Positions 45,730 to 59,139 are shown, counted from the first letter of the stretch. The stretch is DNA of 64,000 nt from Brachycybe producta (GCA_036925085.1 JAUPFP010000036.1:62001-126000); one strand, 5' to 3'. Made by a program: numbers and translations. Notes: generated by a model from the letters alone, not told the origin.

Positions 45730-45930
45730 GCTTGCTTAGCTAAGTTAGGAAAGTGCTTAAGCAGAGGCCTGGCTCAGCTCAAATTTCATATTTTTTTCTT
45801 CATGCCTAACATGAGTTTTGGTAATTAAGTTTAACACATGCTAATGCCTCTATTTTACCACCTTCTAATCCCATTAAGAATATGAAAGTTGATGAGTTAA
45901 AACACTATCTTAATAAAAACTTATTTTACT
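45730..45930. repeat. Interspersed repeat shared with 52290-52450
   Basis: GCTCAGCTCAAATTTCATAT and GGTAATTAAGTTTAACACAT match GCTTAGCTCACATTTCATAT and GATAATTAAGTTTAGCACTA at 52320-52410, in the same orientation. Both copies have a long (TA)n nearby. Family unknown. Confidence 0.45.
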
Positions 45931-45970
45931 CATTTTAAGTTTTTCACCAAACTATTTAAGTAGTTATCTG

Positions 45971-45973
<3 letters not shown>

Positions 45974-46045
<72 letters not shown>
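45974..46045. repeat. (TA)n microsatellite, ~72 bp
   Basis: Uninterrupted TA dinucleotides. Confidence 0.95.
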
Positions 46046-46048
<3 letters not shown>

Positions 46049-47500
46049 GTTTGTGTATAATTTTTAAAAAAAAAAACTCTCTCTGTACTAGTCTATATAA
46101 ACATAAGCGTTATAGAGGTAACAATGGACAATTGTCTATTTGTTTGATTTTAATGTAGGACGTGGGTCTATGACACGTTCGATTTGTAATCCTCTCTCTG
46201 TAAATCCCTTTAGGAAAAAAAAGCATCTAAGGGAAAGATGAAACTTACATAGACATAGATATAATGTATATCGCGTATACCTCTTACGGGTTATGGTACT
46301 ATTACTACTAGGCCTACTACTACCACTACTACTACTACTACTACTACTATAGTGTTACAAGAAAGATGATAGAAAAATTAATGATCCTACGTTGCAACGT
46401 AATTGGCAATCAGTTAAGAGGAAAGGAAAAAGTTATATTTATATATATATATATCTATATATACAATATATTTCTGTACGGGAACGATGTCTTCTTTTGT
46501 TCTCCTCTTTCTTTGCTTTATGCAGTATGTGGTATGTGTGTCCTAACATTAGTAAATTTGTTGCTAACCTACCTCTTGTAATGTGGTAAGGAACAAAGGT
46601 CTCTATATACAGTAGATAGTTATCTCATATATCTTATTTGAGAAATAGATTCCACTAGACAAAAAAAAAGAGATAGATGTAGTAGTATACTTCTATTTCT
46701 ATGTATATATATATACACCTACTACAGAGAAAGTATGTCCTATTAATTAATTAATTACACTAAGTGTGTTCACTCCTATCCCTTAGGTAAGTAAGTGGAC
46801 AGTGAACAAATTAGAAATTGAATATTCTGTTTTTCGTTTTAATAACGTAATTATAAAAAAGCTCATCATCGTCATTGTCATTTAAGTACAGTAGCAATTG
46901 AAAAAAGTGGGAGCAAATTAATTTGTGTCTTAGTAAGGCCGCGGAGGTGTGTTTCAGTTGGGGCAACTCTAACTGGGATGGCCCTGATGGTTGGAGATAA
47001 AGGCTATCAGTGACGTGAAGTTACTGAAAAAAAAAGAATAAGCAAACGAGAGGCTAAATAGCATGTTTGGAGCAGACTGGAGCGCAAAAAAAAAAGAATG
47101 CTTGAGAAGAAGGTCAGAAGGTAAAGCTTTTTTTGTATATTTAGACGTCATGTTTGCAATATGTCCTACTCTGATGGGATTCTTTTCATAACCTCATATT
47201 CGAGAGGAAAATGCCAAAATGAAGCACATCCGGGAATTATTTTATTTTAAAAAAAGGTGGGAGCACCTTCAAGATTCTTTACATTATAAAGAAATTTCCT
47301 ACTATGCTCATTATAATAACATGTTAATTACATGGAGGAGTGGTGCCCAGACTTTTTTTTGCATGGAGAAATCGCGGCACACTTAACAAAAGTCATGGCA
47401 CACATAGGGTGCCAATGAACACCCATTGGAGGCCACTGGTTTAGTGCACACGACTAATAGAAAAATTTCGTTTATTTTCTCTTTTTCAATAAGTTATAAT

Positions 47501-48660
47501 CAGAGGGCGGAATTCTATAAAAAAACATATTCCAAATACATTCAGCTATCATGCCCAAATTTAATATCCATCCATTTCAGAATGTTAGGAATTGAATAAA
47601 CTACATTTATAAATACATATTTTACATATTTTGGAAAATATTTAAATACACATATTTTTGTAAATATTTATTGAAATTTAAACATATAAATATTTTTTTT
47701 CAAATTTCAAATATTTATACCAATCACAATCATTATTAATCACTGAATTGGAAAGAAACTAACAAAATTATAATTTTTCAAGTATCTAAATGTTATTTCG
47801 TGAATCATTAGTTACTTTATATAAGGTTAGTAGAGACCACATGTTAGAAACAAAGAAGACGAAGAAAGTTAAGTTATTTTCTATCTGTTTTCCAGTTGTT
47901 AATGAAATTTAACAAAACCATTTACTATTTGAAAGAAAATTTGTCTTTTACAGTAACTTGTGAAGTATTAGGGACTTAGCAAAATTTCGTACGAAATAAA
48001 TTTATTTACGAAATCCATTATTTTGACGTCATTTCCGGCTGATTTCGTTACAACACAAAGATTTCGTACGAAATGAGGCATTTCTTTACGAAATTATAAA
48101 ATTATTTCGTAGTTGGATTTTGTCGATGGAAAACGACGTCGTTTTAAAAAGAATAACCAACCCTACATGAAAGATTTCCGATTAAAGCAAGAATATTAAG
48201 TGCAAAGAACAATAAAAATTAAAAAATCTACGTTTAGTGGCGATTAATTAGGCAAAAATTACCACACAAATCGCCATAAAAGGTGAATGATTTCGTTTAC
48301 GTTTTTGGGTTGCTTCGCTAACTACAATAACGAAATTGAAACGAAAACGAAATCACTTAATTTAAATATATAAATTTCGTGAAACTTAATTTCGTACGAA
48401 ATTTCGCTAAGTCCCTATTGTAGTAAAGTGGTCTCTCACTATCAATTATCTAACATCTAAATTTTATGATAATTCTGATGATAAAACATTTTTACTTTCT
48501 AAGAAAATTAAAATAAACGAATTAAAAGTATTAAACAGACTATTTGTTTATTAAAGAATATTTAGGAATTTAAAAATATTTTAATACATATTTTGCCCAT
48601 TTTGAGTACATATATATGTACATATTTTCCAATAATAAAAACATTTTATTCCGCCCTCTG
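47501..48660. mobile_element. hAT element, 1160 bp, with 8-bp duplication
   Basis: Perfect inverted ends CAGAGGGCGGAAT and ATTCCGCCCTCTG are flanked by GTTATAAT on both sides (47493-47500 and 48661-48668). An 8-bp duplication and a CAG start fit the hAT superfamily. No transposase frame is visible; the interior is AT-rich and holds the 445-bp element at 47971-48415. Confidence 0.85.
47971..48415. mobile_element. 445-bp TA-flanked element with TTTCGTACGAAAT words
   Basis: GGGACTTAGCAAAATTTCGT then ACGAAAT at the left is inverted at the right as TTTCGTACGAAATTTCGC then TAAGTCCC, with TA outside each end. The palindrome TTTCGTACGAAA appears three times (about 47985, 48062 and 48392) and TTTCGT or ACGAAA variants throughout. 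It lies inside the hAT element at 47501-48660. Confidence 0.75.
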
Positions 48661-49674
48661 GTTATAATTTATTACAAATATTGAATTATATTGACATCGA
48701 AGTTTTGTGGCACACCTAGAAAAACTCCTGGCACACCCTTTGGAAATCAATGATTTCTGTGTGTCAGTGTCACCGACAAATGTATACAAGTTTTAATGAA
48801 ATGCATAATGGGAAGCTCAACTTTTAAAAGTGTGTAGAATTTATTTTAGGACACTTTGTATCTAAGTCTGATAAGAATTTGTGATAAAAGAGAAGCAAAC
48901 CAGACTTTGGTGTTCTAGACAGTAGTAGTAGTAGTAGTAGTAGTAGATATGTTAAAAATCAGGTGTTTATTTAGGTGGGGGGAGGTTGGAGGATTTCGGT
49001 TGGTTGGTTTGGGTTTGGCACACTTCTTAACATCTTCTTCTTCTTTCCATGTATAATAAATACATGGTACTTGAATAACATGGTTATGTCTCTTGTGACT
49101 GACTGCTGGGGCTCATGTTGTGTTTGTAAATTGACCTTCACTTTCAATTTATGTGATAGACGACTTTGTTGGTGGATTGGCGTAGGTTAATTAAATGAGA
49201 TTCAAAGCATTCAAGTAGGTTTTAATGTTGAAACCCTTCGACGTCCTTAAAACTTGACTTTTTCTAGTCTCAGAGGAAATAAATTTTGCATTTAGAGATT
49301 GTTAGCTGACCACAGAGTGCATTCATTTACTCACAGGTGGTACAAACAACCATCTCAGTTAAGTTTAGTAATACACTTGTTAAAATATATATATGAGTGC
49401 ATTAGAGGTAAACTGTGTTAAGTCACAATTTTATTTAAAAAAAAAACATGATTTCTTCGTATTAGAATCACTTTGTCAAGTTCTTATCATCGGTAAACAG
49501 TTTTACACATCGGTTGCTAGATGGTGTGGTATACCCTGTCAAGTTCTATTCACTTCAATGAAGACAAAAACTTTCAAATGACTTTCTCCTGTCAAATTAA
49601 GGTTTTTGTCACTTAACACAGTTTAGCTCCGAGGCACTCATATTAGGCCAGGGTTAGGTTAATATTAGAAATTA

Positions 49675-50005
49675 GTTATGATGGTTTATCATGTACTCTT
49701 GATTATTCTGGTCTTTCAGAAGAGCAAAATGAAAGGAAACCATAAAGTGGTCACATCATCAACATTTTCATGTTGAGATTTTTCAAAATAAACTTTTTAT
49801 AGACAAATATTAAAAAATATCGTCCGCTTAAATTTGGGTCGTTTTCAAAAAACTCACATAAAAAGCTAATTTTGAGAAACATCAACATGAAAATACTCTT
49901 TTAAGTGATTGAACTATTATACCCTTCTAGTTTAAGTTTCTCTTCATTTTGTACCTGAAAGTCAGAAGAATAATCACCTTTAAAATTAACTCAAATGTCT
50001 ACAAG
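49675..50005. mobile_element. MITE-1 copy
   Basis: TTGATTATTCTGGTCTTTCA, CATGTTGAGATTTTTCAAAA, AAATATCGTCCGCTTAAATT, AACATCAACATGAAAATACT, ACCCTTCTAGTTTAAG. The TTTTAGAAACTAG word is missing from the left arm. Confidence 0.72.
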
Positions 50006-50055
50006 ATTATTCGGCTAAACGAAGATTTATTAGCTATTAGGTAGGTACGGTATAT

Positions 50056-50911
50056 TGTAACGAACCACCTTGTGGTGGATAAAATATACCAAAAAGCGGT
50101 TGGCTAAGCCGCTTATTTTATCCTGGTTCGGGAGGAAGGGAACAAATTAATCCCTTTTCCTATTCCTCACAAGTTCTTCCTTGTTGAACTTTTACAGTAA
50201 AATGGATCTTTTAGCTGTCTGCTACCCCTCGGGCTTTCGCCCGTTAAAAGCTAGTTGATCGTGCTGTCCCTTGAAGTTGCATCTAGAAGTGTTGATCCGG
50301 GTTTTCACCCGGATTGATAATTCGAGATGAAGATGATTTCAGAACTTTCGTTCTCTCCATAATTTACAATTCCATTCTAGTCTTTAAAAAGACTGTTCTC
50401 TCTGAACAAACTTGAGCATAGATTCGTTGCATAGATTCGTTGTCTCAAGAGTGCTTCAGTGAATGCTTCATTTACACAAAAATACATGGCCTTTTATACC
50501 CAAAAAGAGGATACTGAGAACCATTTCTCAGTATTCTCTGATTGGGCAAAATCGAAATGAAAAACCAAACTGGCCAATCAATTTGATTGACCAGTGGTCA
50601 CCAAAATATAGAAATATGATTCATCCTTTAAAAACAATAATTTTCCAAGAAAAATACAACCCCATTGACTTAATGCTACTGCTTATCAGCATGATCTTTT
50701 TGTATTAAGGGGTGGGACTGGGAGAGAAAGAGACCCAAGACCCAAGAGGTGACCCAAGACAGGATATTGGCGTTGTCAGCTGAGAGAACTAGGTCAATCC
50801 TCTGTACATCAGTACAGAGGGTTGACAAAGTTCCAGGCCAATTCAAAAACAAAAACAAACGATCCACAAAAAACTAAGTGAGCCAGGAGCGCTCCTGGAC
50901 TGATCGTTTCA
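50056..50911 (-). mobile_element. Solo LTR, 856 bp
   Basis: On the minus strand it begins TGAAACGATCAGTCC and ends GGTTCGTTACA, with ATAT on both sides (50052-50055 and 50912-50915). It contains GGGTATAAAAGGCC (TATA at 50498-50491), a hairpin CCTCTGTAC/GTACAGAGG near 50800-50820, and near its 3' end a nested hairpin GGATAAAATA (50077-50086)/TATTTTATCC (50114-50123) with AAGCGG/CCGCTT inside. No primer binding site or coding region adjoins it, so it reads as a solo LTR left by recombination. The 4-bp duplication is low in complexity, and the sequence is not closely similar to the LTR at 6416-6975. Confidence 0.65.
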
Positions 50912-51273
50912 ATATAGGTTGAGTCTGATTTTTGATCTTCGACTTTTAAAGTTTGGTTTTAGAGAATTGTGGTATTTTTCTATATTTTCAAGAATTGATT
51001 GCTGGTTGGTCTCTCTCTCTTTCTCTCTACAGATTTGTTTGTTGTTTGTATAATTTGGAAAATTAAAATTGATGTTAGTTAATTATTTATTAAATTGTTT
51101 ACCAAGATATTATGCATATTATATTATATGCTTATTTTTCATGAAAAAAAATCTCATATCTAACAACAAGTAATTTTAATGGCTTTATGAAGTTGCGTTT
51201 TCATCTCACTCTCCCTTATGTATTGCAAAAATAATTATTTTTATTATGATAAAGACTAGAATGTTTTTATATA

Positions 51274-51478
51274 CAGTAGAACCTCGATTATCCGGATCTC
51301 GGTATTCCGGAACGACTTTTTATCATATTATATTATAATAATATTAGTGTTTTTAAAAGACTTTGAACTTCCCAAAAGTGAAGAAGAGAATTAAACTAAA
51401 AAAACAAACGGCGATTTTCCGCATTTTAAATAATCCGTACCAGGTCCGATTTCATTTAGTCCGGATAATCGAGATTCT
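51274..51478. mobile_element. pogo/Tigger MITE, ~205 bp
   Basis: CAGTAGAACCTCGATTATCC then GGATCTCGG is the classical pogo/Tigger terminus. The right end TCCGGATAATCGAGATTCTA is its inverse and runs into a (TTA)n stretch. TA precedes the left end. Non-autonomous. Confidence 0.8.
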
Positions 51479-52096
51479 ATTATTATTATTATTATTATTA
51501 TTATCATTATTATTATTATAACTATTTTGTTTATAGTAATGCAGTTAACACAATCTAAATATGAATTTTTATTGATAAGAGGTTGTGTTCTAAACAGTAT
51601 CGTTATTTTGTCACTATATACTAGAAGGGCTAAGATAAATATAATAGTTAACCTAAAGAAGAATATTGGAGCCTTTTTGTATTGTTGAAACAAAAGATGT
51701 TTTGTTCGGGTTTTTTAGGGTCTAAATAAGAAGATTGCTTCATTTGAGATGAGGTCGAGAGAGAGAAAGATATATAAAGAGAGAAAGACAGAAAGAACGA
51801 AAAGGGAATAAAGAGAGAGAGCGAGAGAAAGAGGTGTGGGATCGATAATGTTTACGGGTAGATCGTAAATGACAAAGTAAAAAGACAATGAAAAAAGATT
51901 GAGAGATGGAATCTCATTTCGTTTCAAAAAAACTAAGAAATTGCTGATTTTTCCAACAAAGATAGATCAATAGATATAAATTCTATAATCTATAAGGAGT
52001 GTGAAGGGTTGGAAAATGAAGTTCACATATCACACTTAAAGTTTGGTCGATTCTTGCAATATACGAACTACTGTACTGTGTGTGTATGTATGTGTG

Positions 52097-52210
<114 letters not shown>

Positions 52211-52660
52211 GATTTTAGGGTCCTGTTCTTAATGATTGTTAAGTCAAAGGTAGAGCTTACCTCCTCAACTTTTTTTACATTAAACTTTAGTATGGTTTTC
52301 TTAATGTGTGCTTAGAGCTGAGCATTGGCTTAGCTCACATTTCATATTTTGAATAATATCAATGCAAAAGATGCCTTTCTTATTGACTTAGGATAATTAA
52401 GTTTAGCACTAGCTTTGTCATTACTAAATACAACCCATATAACTTTTAATTAACATTGCATAAAAGTAAATATTTGCCTTTTTTCAATTATTGGGCCAAA
52501 ATAACTTTTAAAAAAATAGCAAGATGTTGTTTTCTTCCATCATTAGTTTGCATTGTGTGTTGCCTACATATTTAATTTTGTTTTTCTGAGTTTTGAAAAT
52601 AACATGCGTATCATTTTATTATAATATAAAATGCGACATGTACATTATATATAGGCCTAT

Positions 52661-52782
<122 letters not shown>

Positions 52783-54104
52783 AGAATGGAATTCACTCTC
52801 ATTTCTCCACTTTTCATTTCATTTTTTTTTTCTTCTTAGTTTGGCGTCAAAGCACTTGTGAGTTGTTCAACAATTTGTCATCTTGACTCTACTTTGTAAA
52901 GAAGTAATCAGAGTAAGGGACCCACCCGCTCTGTGTTTGTATGTCCCTATATATAAGGGGGATCTATGAATGGGGGGGGCGAGTTTTAGGTGTTAGGTGT
53001 CGTTCCTCTCCTCCTTACACCCTTTATATATATTTCTCTTTTTTTTTGAAGTTCAGTAGACGTGAAAATCAAGGAAGAAATTTGATTTAAGCAGTGAACT
53101 CCTTTGGCGAATCAGTAGGAAAATGGAAAACCGGGATCTATATATGTGTGTGTGTGTGTTATATGGAAGGGGTTGTTGGTCTCCCTATTCTTCTCTCTCT
53201 CTCTTTCTCTCTACATAGGTCTATTCTATAAGTTATATACAAAGGTGGGGGTGGGGGCCCTCCGTTAATAAACGGTTTTGTCAGTGAAAAAGCAGAGAAA
53301 AGAAGAAGAAAAAATGTGTATGTGTGTGATTGACAAGGCTTTCTTTATTAGCCGTCAGTACCGGTTGTTGCCTGTGAATGCCTATATAGAGGGGGTCTGC
53401 CTAGCTGCCTGCCTGCCATTACCATCTCTCTTTCTCCCTATACTTTTCTAGATGTTATTTGCTGTTTCACACAGTTTTCTTGTCATTTTTCCATCATCAC
53501 TTTTCACTATATATATATATATATATAGATCTTAGCAAAATGGTGTGTATATTATGAACACAGCTGACAACCAATTTCACATATGGCGTCATGATGGGGC
53601 TCCTTTGGCATCAAAAAAAATGTCATCACAATAAAAAAATAAATTAATAATTTGCATATTTACTAAAAAAAAATTTGACGAAATGAACTTAAAAAAAAGA
53701 ATGTATTCATTAATCAATAATTGCATTTTGTAGATTCAAGAAAAGTGTTTTATTATATTTTTTTTTCTTGATTGTCTAGATTGATAAGAAAATTGTTATG
53801 TTAGAAATCCGTAATTTATTTTTGTCTACAACCAGTTAGTTCAGTTTTAATAATTATTACTTTTTAGTTTAAAAATTAACTTCAACACTAATTAGTGGTG
53901 TAGAAATTAACTAAAATGTACAATTTTGGGTTGGAACTTGGAGGTGGAGGCTAGCACGGACGTGTGGAGGTAGCGAATTTTATTTCTCTCTCTCTCTCTC
54001 TCTCGTTTTTTCATAGGGTTTAGCTGTCTTTTGGTGGAATACGTTAATTAGGTCTAACTGCGCCGCCGGCGCGCAAATGACGCCAAACAACTTAAATTCG
54101 TTAC

Positions 54105-54592
54105 CAGCTGATTTTTAAACTCTGATTATTCAGAGTTTCTTTCAGATTATTAACAAAATGAACAGAAATTTGAATGTGTTTTAGACACTAGAAGGGGGTA
54201 CCTTGTGTTGAAGATTTAATTTAAAAATCGGGAACACCATAAAAATCAACTGATTTAAATCACATTTTAAAATTTTTTTTCATAATTTTCCTTATTTTGT
54301 TTTAAAAAAAGTGAATTTTTTTCCTCTTTTATGAAATGTGTTTGACCAGTGAATCGTTCAAAATAAGCTTTTATTTTTGCTCGTCTGCTTAAAGTTGGGT
54401 CATTTTCAAACTGACAAAAAAATGTATCTTGAAAGATATCATCAACATGAAAATGTGTTCTTAAAGGATTGAGCTAAGTAATACTCTTCTAGTTTCTAAA
54501 ACATTTTTTCTAAGTTTCTCTTCATTTTGTGCCTGAAAGACAGAATAATCAGAGTTCGAGGGGCGCCATTTGCACTTTAAAACCACTTACAC
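54105..54592. mobile_element. MITE-1 copy with extra internal DNA
   Basis: TCTGATTATTCAGAGTTTCT, GTTTTAGACACTAGAAGGGG, then an unrelated block (about 54210-54355), then CGTCTGCTTAAAGTTGGGTC, TCTTGAAAGATATCATCAAC, TACTCTTCTAGTTTCTAAAA, GACAGAATAATCAGAGTTCG and GGGGCGCCATTTGCACTTTA. The right half is one of the best-kept in the window. Confidence 0.75.
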
Positions 54593-55669
54593 AACCCAAA
54601 AAAAAATTATATTTTAAGAATATATGAAAATGAAAATGCTTTTAATATATTCAGACATGACACGCACCTAACTATTCTAGTCTCCTAACAAATTTTGATT
54701 GTATTTTTTTCTTTCTGAAAATTGCATTTTATAGAAGAAGATTGACGATTGAATCTTGTGTTTTAAGCAAATATAAACTGACAAAATTCAGTTTTAATTA
54801 ATTAATTCTTTCTCGTGCATATAAATTAGACGTTAGAAAATAGTTTTGAACGTAAATCACTTGATTGCCTCCTGAGTCAATATAAATTAATCCGATGCTC
54901 GTGCAAGATTAACAACGTTCGATTTCTCTCTGTTTTTCCGGTGAAAATTCATTTGGGACCAAATAAAATTAGTCTTAACGATTTCCAAGCTTAAATGTTA
55001 ACGTCGTTATACTACATGTATACCAATAAGCCTTTATTTGTTAAACAAGTAAACTAAATAAGAATCGAGCCCTTCCAACCCCCTCATTTTTTCTACTCTT
55101 AATATTTCCTCATAAAACATTTCCTTGCACGTTCAACGTTTTACACTTTCTAAAAGAAAAGTATGGTTTGGACCTTCTGTGTGTGTTTTTTTTACAAGTT
55201 TTGAACAAAATAATCCAAAGGTAGTTCAACTCCATGTTAGAGGTAAATGTCATTGATAAGGAAGCTTCTATGGCTCGTGCTGAGTAGATATTTATTTTGT
55301 TTTCGTCCTCCCGGATGGCGCCACGTGGAGTGGCTATTTATTATGTTTTATCTCCCCTCCCCCTCTCTACCCGCGATTTTGAGAAAATTTATATTTTTCA
55401 AGCGAACGAACGTTTTTCAGTGTTTCATAAACTTGAATAGTTGGTGATAATGCTAAGTTTTTTTTATGATGATATCTTCAAAATAAATTTTTTATGACAG
55501 TTTGAAATGTTAACATGTTTATTTTTAAGGTATTTTCCATGACAAAACTTTTAGCTTAACCTTTTACTATTCTAGTTTTGAAAATAATTAGAATTTTTTT
55601 CATAATGCTGTTTCTAAAAAAAACATTCGCTTGGCGTTTTTCGTCCAAATTCTACAAAAAACATTTTTG

Positions 55670-55750
55670 GAGCTTAGCATTAGCCACTGCAGTTGTGCCA
55701 CCTGGTAGGAAAAAACAAAAAATAAATATCTACTCAGCCACCTTAACCTT
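55670..55750. repeat. Short interspersed repeat, copy 2
   Basis: GCCACTGCAGTTGTGCCACC, TGGTAGG, AAAATAAATATCTACTCAGC; partner of 7160-7245. A partial MITE-1 arm (ATGATGATATCTTCAAAATA) lies just left at about 55465-55530. Confidence 0.5.
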
Positions 55751-56098
55751 TTTGTTTTAAAATTTTTCTTGGATAAGGTTTATGAAAACACAATCTGGCA
55801 ACTATACTTAAACGGTTTTAGTTTGTGGTGACTTACTTGATAAGTGTCTTAGAGACCCCATATTTAAAGAAGAGTAGGAGGGTCAGTTGATTTTTTTTGG
55901 AGTGATTTATTTGGTTAAAAGTCAAAGACTTCTTCTTCTTCTATATCATCCTTGAATTTATTTGCAACACCAAAGATCATTCATCCTTCTTCCCATGAAA
56001 GTTCAACGGGGATCCGCCTGTCTTTTGTCTTCTTCTTCTGTTTCTTCCTTTTTTTGTCCCCATTCTCTGTCTGTCTCCATGACTTTTTATTCACATGG

Positions 56099-56101
<3 letters not shown>

Positions 56102-56157
<56 letters not shown>
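56102..56157. repeat. (TA)n microsatellite, ~56 bp
   Basis: Uninterrupted TA dinucleotides. Confidence 0.95.
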
Positions 56158-56160
<3 letters not shown>

Positions 56161-56801
56161 GAGTAGAAGGAAGAGCAATAAAATGTTGAAATCAGAGCAG
56201 TTTTAGAAAGGAAAATGGAAGGGATCAAGAGACATAGAAAAAGAAAAGGAGGAGGACGCGTGGTTGGTGGCGGTGGTGGTTATTACCAGACGGACATGCA
56301 TATTTCCGAACCTAGAACCGTAGAACTATCCAAAGGATCTCAGCATCTGCTCAGACCATTAGTTTACCAATGTTGCCTACAGGTCATTTAACTTGCATGG
56401 ATGGTCAAGGGCCTCATTTTAAGGCTGACCATGTCTTTTTCTTCTTGTTCTTTGAAAGATTTCGTCGTTTTTTTCCCATAACTACTTCTCTTCTTCCCTC
56501 CCCCTCCCCCTTTAGACATGTATAAAGTTGATTATTTTTGTTTTCTTAAGAGAAAAACGTTGTTTGCGTTTATGGTGTTTAATCTAGTGAAATTGCATGA
56601 GTGATGTTGAGGTAAAAGACACAATCTCTCCCTTTCTATTTTATTCATAAGACATTTGGTAAAAACTTCTCCCTGAAGTGAAGCAATCACTGCTGCTAAC
56701 ATATAATACATGTAGTAACATGGATTTTATAAAGTACAACATATTGATTAGGTAACTTTATCAAAGGAACTTTGGTGCCTATTAAAATTGTAAGGTTTAC
56801 A

Positions 56802-57083
56802 ACTAGGATTTTTATGGAATATATCAAGTAAATGTTTCTCAATCTGTGGCTCAAGAGGTAATTGTGAAGTAACCATTCTTCGTTTAGATATCAACCAACA
56901 ATAATGTTTTTTTTTTCTGTCAACTACAACTCAAGTTGACAACTGATAATAACCAGACTTTTTGATTAGAAAAAGCATAATTGCAGTTGTTCTAATGATG
57001 ATGATGATTACTTCACAATTGGCACTTGAGCCACAAATTGAGAAACATTTGCTTGATATTACATAAAAATCCGAGCCCTAGTA
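56802..57083. mobile_element. Palindromic hAT-like MITE (TTTCTCAATCTGTGGCTC arms)
   Basis: ACTAGGATTTTTATGGAATA, ATCAAGTAAATGTTTCTCAA, TCTGTGGCTCAAGAGGTAAT on the left are inverted as GGCACTTGAGCCACAAATTG, AGAAACATTTGCTTGATATT and ACATAAAAATCC on the right. GTTTCTCAA-CTGTGGC is reminiscent of hAT (Charlie-type) ends, but the outermost bases differ and no duplication was fixed. Confidence 0.6.
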
Positions 57084-58703
57084 ATGTTCTACATGTAGAA
57101 ATGACTAAAACAATATCATGTAAATAGCCATTTATAGGACCACATATATAGAAGCTACCATAGTGACACTAAAAACACTGGTGGTAGTAAATATGCACCA
57201 AAATTATTGTGAACATTAAACATCTGCTGACCATCCTTTTGCAATTGAGGTTTTATTAATGGCTGGGCTAGACCACACTTTCTCTCATACACACACTCTT
57301 CCAACATTTATTTAAAAAGTAATTATGAGCATATATAGTTTATGGTAATAATGTAATTAAAAGTTATATAACTGGAAAACGTTTTAAGAGTTTTAGAGAG
57401 CGAGAGAGTTGGCCTCAAATGCCCTTATGGACTATAACTTGATACTGTATGTGGTAGTGGTGGTGGTACTTTTGAAAATTAGTGAAATAGGATCAATCCC
57501 TAAGGTGAATATGATATATTACGTTATGGTTACATATATTGTAGAAAGAGTCACCGTGACAATTTGAACCATTATTTTCATTTTGAGCTTTCTGAACAAA
57601 GAGGGACGGGGAGAGAGAGAGTGAGTATAAAAAAATCTCAGTAGTAGTGGTAGTGGTAGTGGTAGTAGTAGTAGTAGTAGCAATTTTGGTTGCAGGTGTT
57701 TTATCTTGGTAATATTCTCATTTGACATAGCAATTGAATATGATAAGCTTCAAACATTTCACACACACAAAATTTTGTAAAACTACTGTGCCTCTTTTAT
57801 TTTATGCAACACCGATGGATTGGATTTGAGGCTCAAAATTCTGCCGCAGTAGCAGCAACAGCCTTTATATAATAAAATACATTTGTAATACTTGAGATGG
57901 ATGGATGGATGGATGGAACATTAGTATTGGTGGAAAATAGTAGTAAATGGCACTTGGGGTGCAATATGGGCAAAGTAATTTTAAAATATTACGCTTATTT
58001 TAGTTTGAAGGACCGTGTGTGTGTGCATTGGGGGTTTTTTTGTGTGTGTGTAGACCACCGTTTTATGTTATCATTTCGATTCGATAAGCTGTCGATAATA
58101 AATTCGTTCTTCCTTTTTGTTTTTTATTTTAGAATTTCGTGATCAGAATGAAAACTAGAAGATATTATATTTTAAACTAGTTGATCATAATATATATGTG
58201 TATGCCTAGCTATGGCTTTCTTTACCTATTGAATGGATTTTGAACTAAAAAATAACCCTCGTATGTATGTTTGTATGTGTACTGAGTCTATGCTCCTATG
58301 TTAAGGGTGGTGCTGGTTGTGAGGGGTGTTGCTTTTACAATTGAACTTTTCAGCCCTTTTTTTCCAATCAATCTAGAACATTCATTGTTGGTTTGCCTTA
58401 AGCTTTAGCTAAAAAAAAACCTTACCCAGAGTCTATATATAAATATAACTGAAAAACGGAGAATTCGCAAGAGATGTATGAGGTTGATAGGGTGGAGTAG
58501 GAGGAGGAGGAGGAGGTTGGAGAGGAATGGAAGGATTTTGCAGTTCAAAAGGAGACATAGACATTTTGGAAAAAAGTAAAAGTCTATAGAAAAGAAAAGA
58601 GAGATGATAGAAATGAAGGGAGAGAAAGGGTGTTAGGACATATATATATGTAGCTTTCCATATTATTATATATATATATAGTATATATATTTGAAGTTAG
58701 TAA

Positions 58704-58728
58704 GGGTGGGGTGGGGTGGGGGGGGGGG
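58704..58728 (+). other. G-quadruplex-forming tract
   Basis: GGGTGGGGTGGGGT followed by eleven G: more than four G runs of three or more with one-base loops. On the neuroligin sense strand it is a C-rich (i-motif) tract. A second, looser candidate is GGGTGGGATAAGGGGTAGGG at 33028-33047. Confidence 0.7.
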
Positions 58729-59139
58729 TTGATTGGTGGGTGATTGGGTGGAGGACATGTTCTCTCTTCTGATAGATCCTTTTGCTAGAATGATTTATTT
58801 AAGCCGAGGTAAATGGTGGCTGGTCTCAGGTGCAAACCTATGGCTTCCATTTGCCAGTGAAGTGATCGGTTTTCCTGTTTGAGCTTTCAAGGGATTTCAG
58901 AAGAGATTTGCTCATAGATACTACTACTATAGGGCCCTACTATTCTATACTATTCTGTACTATTACTAAGAGTTTTTTTTCTTCTTCTTCTTCTTCTTCT
59001 TAAGTATATACTGTATATATGGGGGAGGGGGGTCTACATTTATACTGTATTCAGGGGTATATTGGAAGACATTGTAACACGGTTTGACGCCATACGGTTA
59101 ACTTTTTTACACCTATGAGCTCATAGGAAGGGCTTGAAA

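Larger units (their letters stand above)
47340..48755. mobile_element. Outer hAT-like MITE carrying nested elements
   Basis: Left: GTGGTGCCCAGACTTTTTTT, GCGGCACACTTAAC. Right: TTTTGTGGCACACC, CTGGCACACCCTTTGGAAAT. The right end resembles, inverted, the start of the hAT MITE at 63069 (CAGTGATTCCCAAAGGATGT then GCCGC). The ends are diverged and no clear duplication was found. Its body is split at 47501 by another element. Confidence 0.5.

Noticed and set aside
50463-50867. Open frames of 63-81 codons in the solo LTR
   Set aside because: Inside LTR sequence, no domain, and they cross the TATA box region.
56280-56400. Possible extra exon (balanced composition, short open frame)
   Set aside because: No neuroligin-like residues in any frame and no convincing splice-site pair on the minus strand.
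58800-58910. GC-balanced block that looked exon- or UTR-like
   Set aside because: No frame resembles a known domain and no repeat partner was found in the window; left unassigned.
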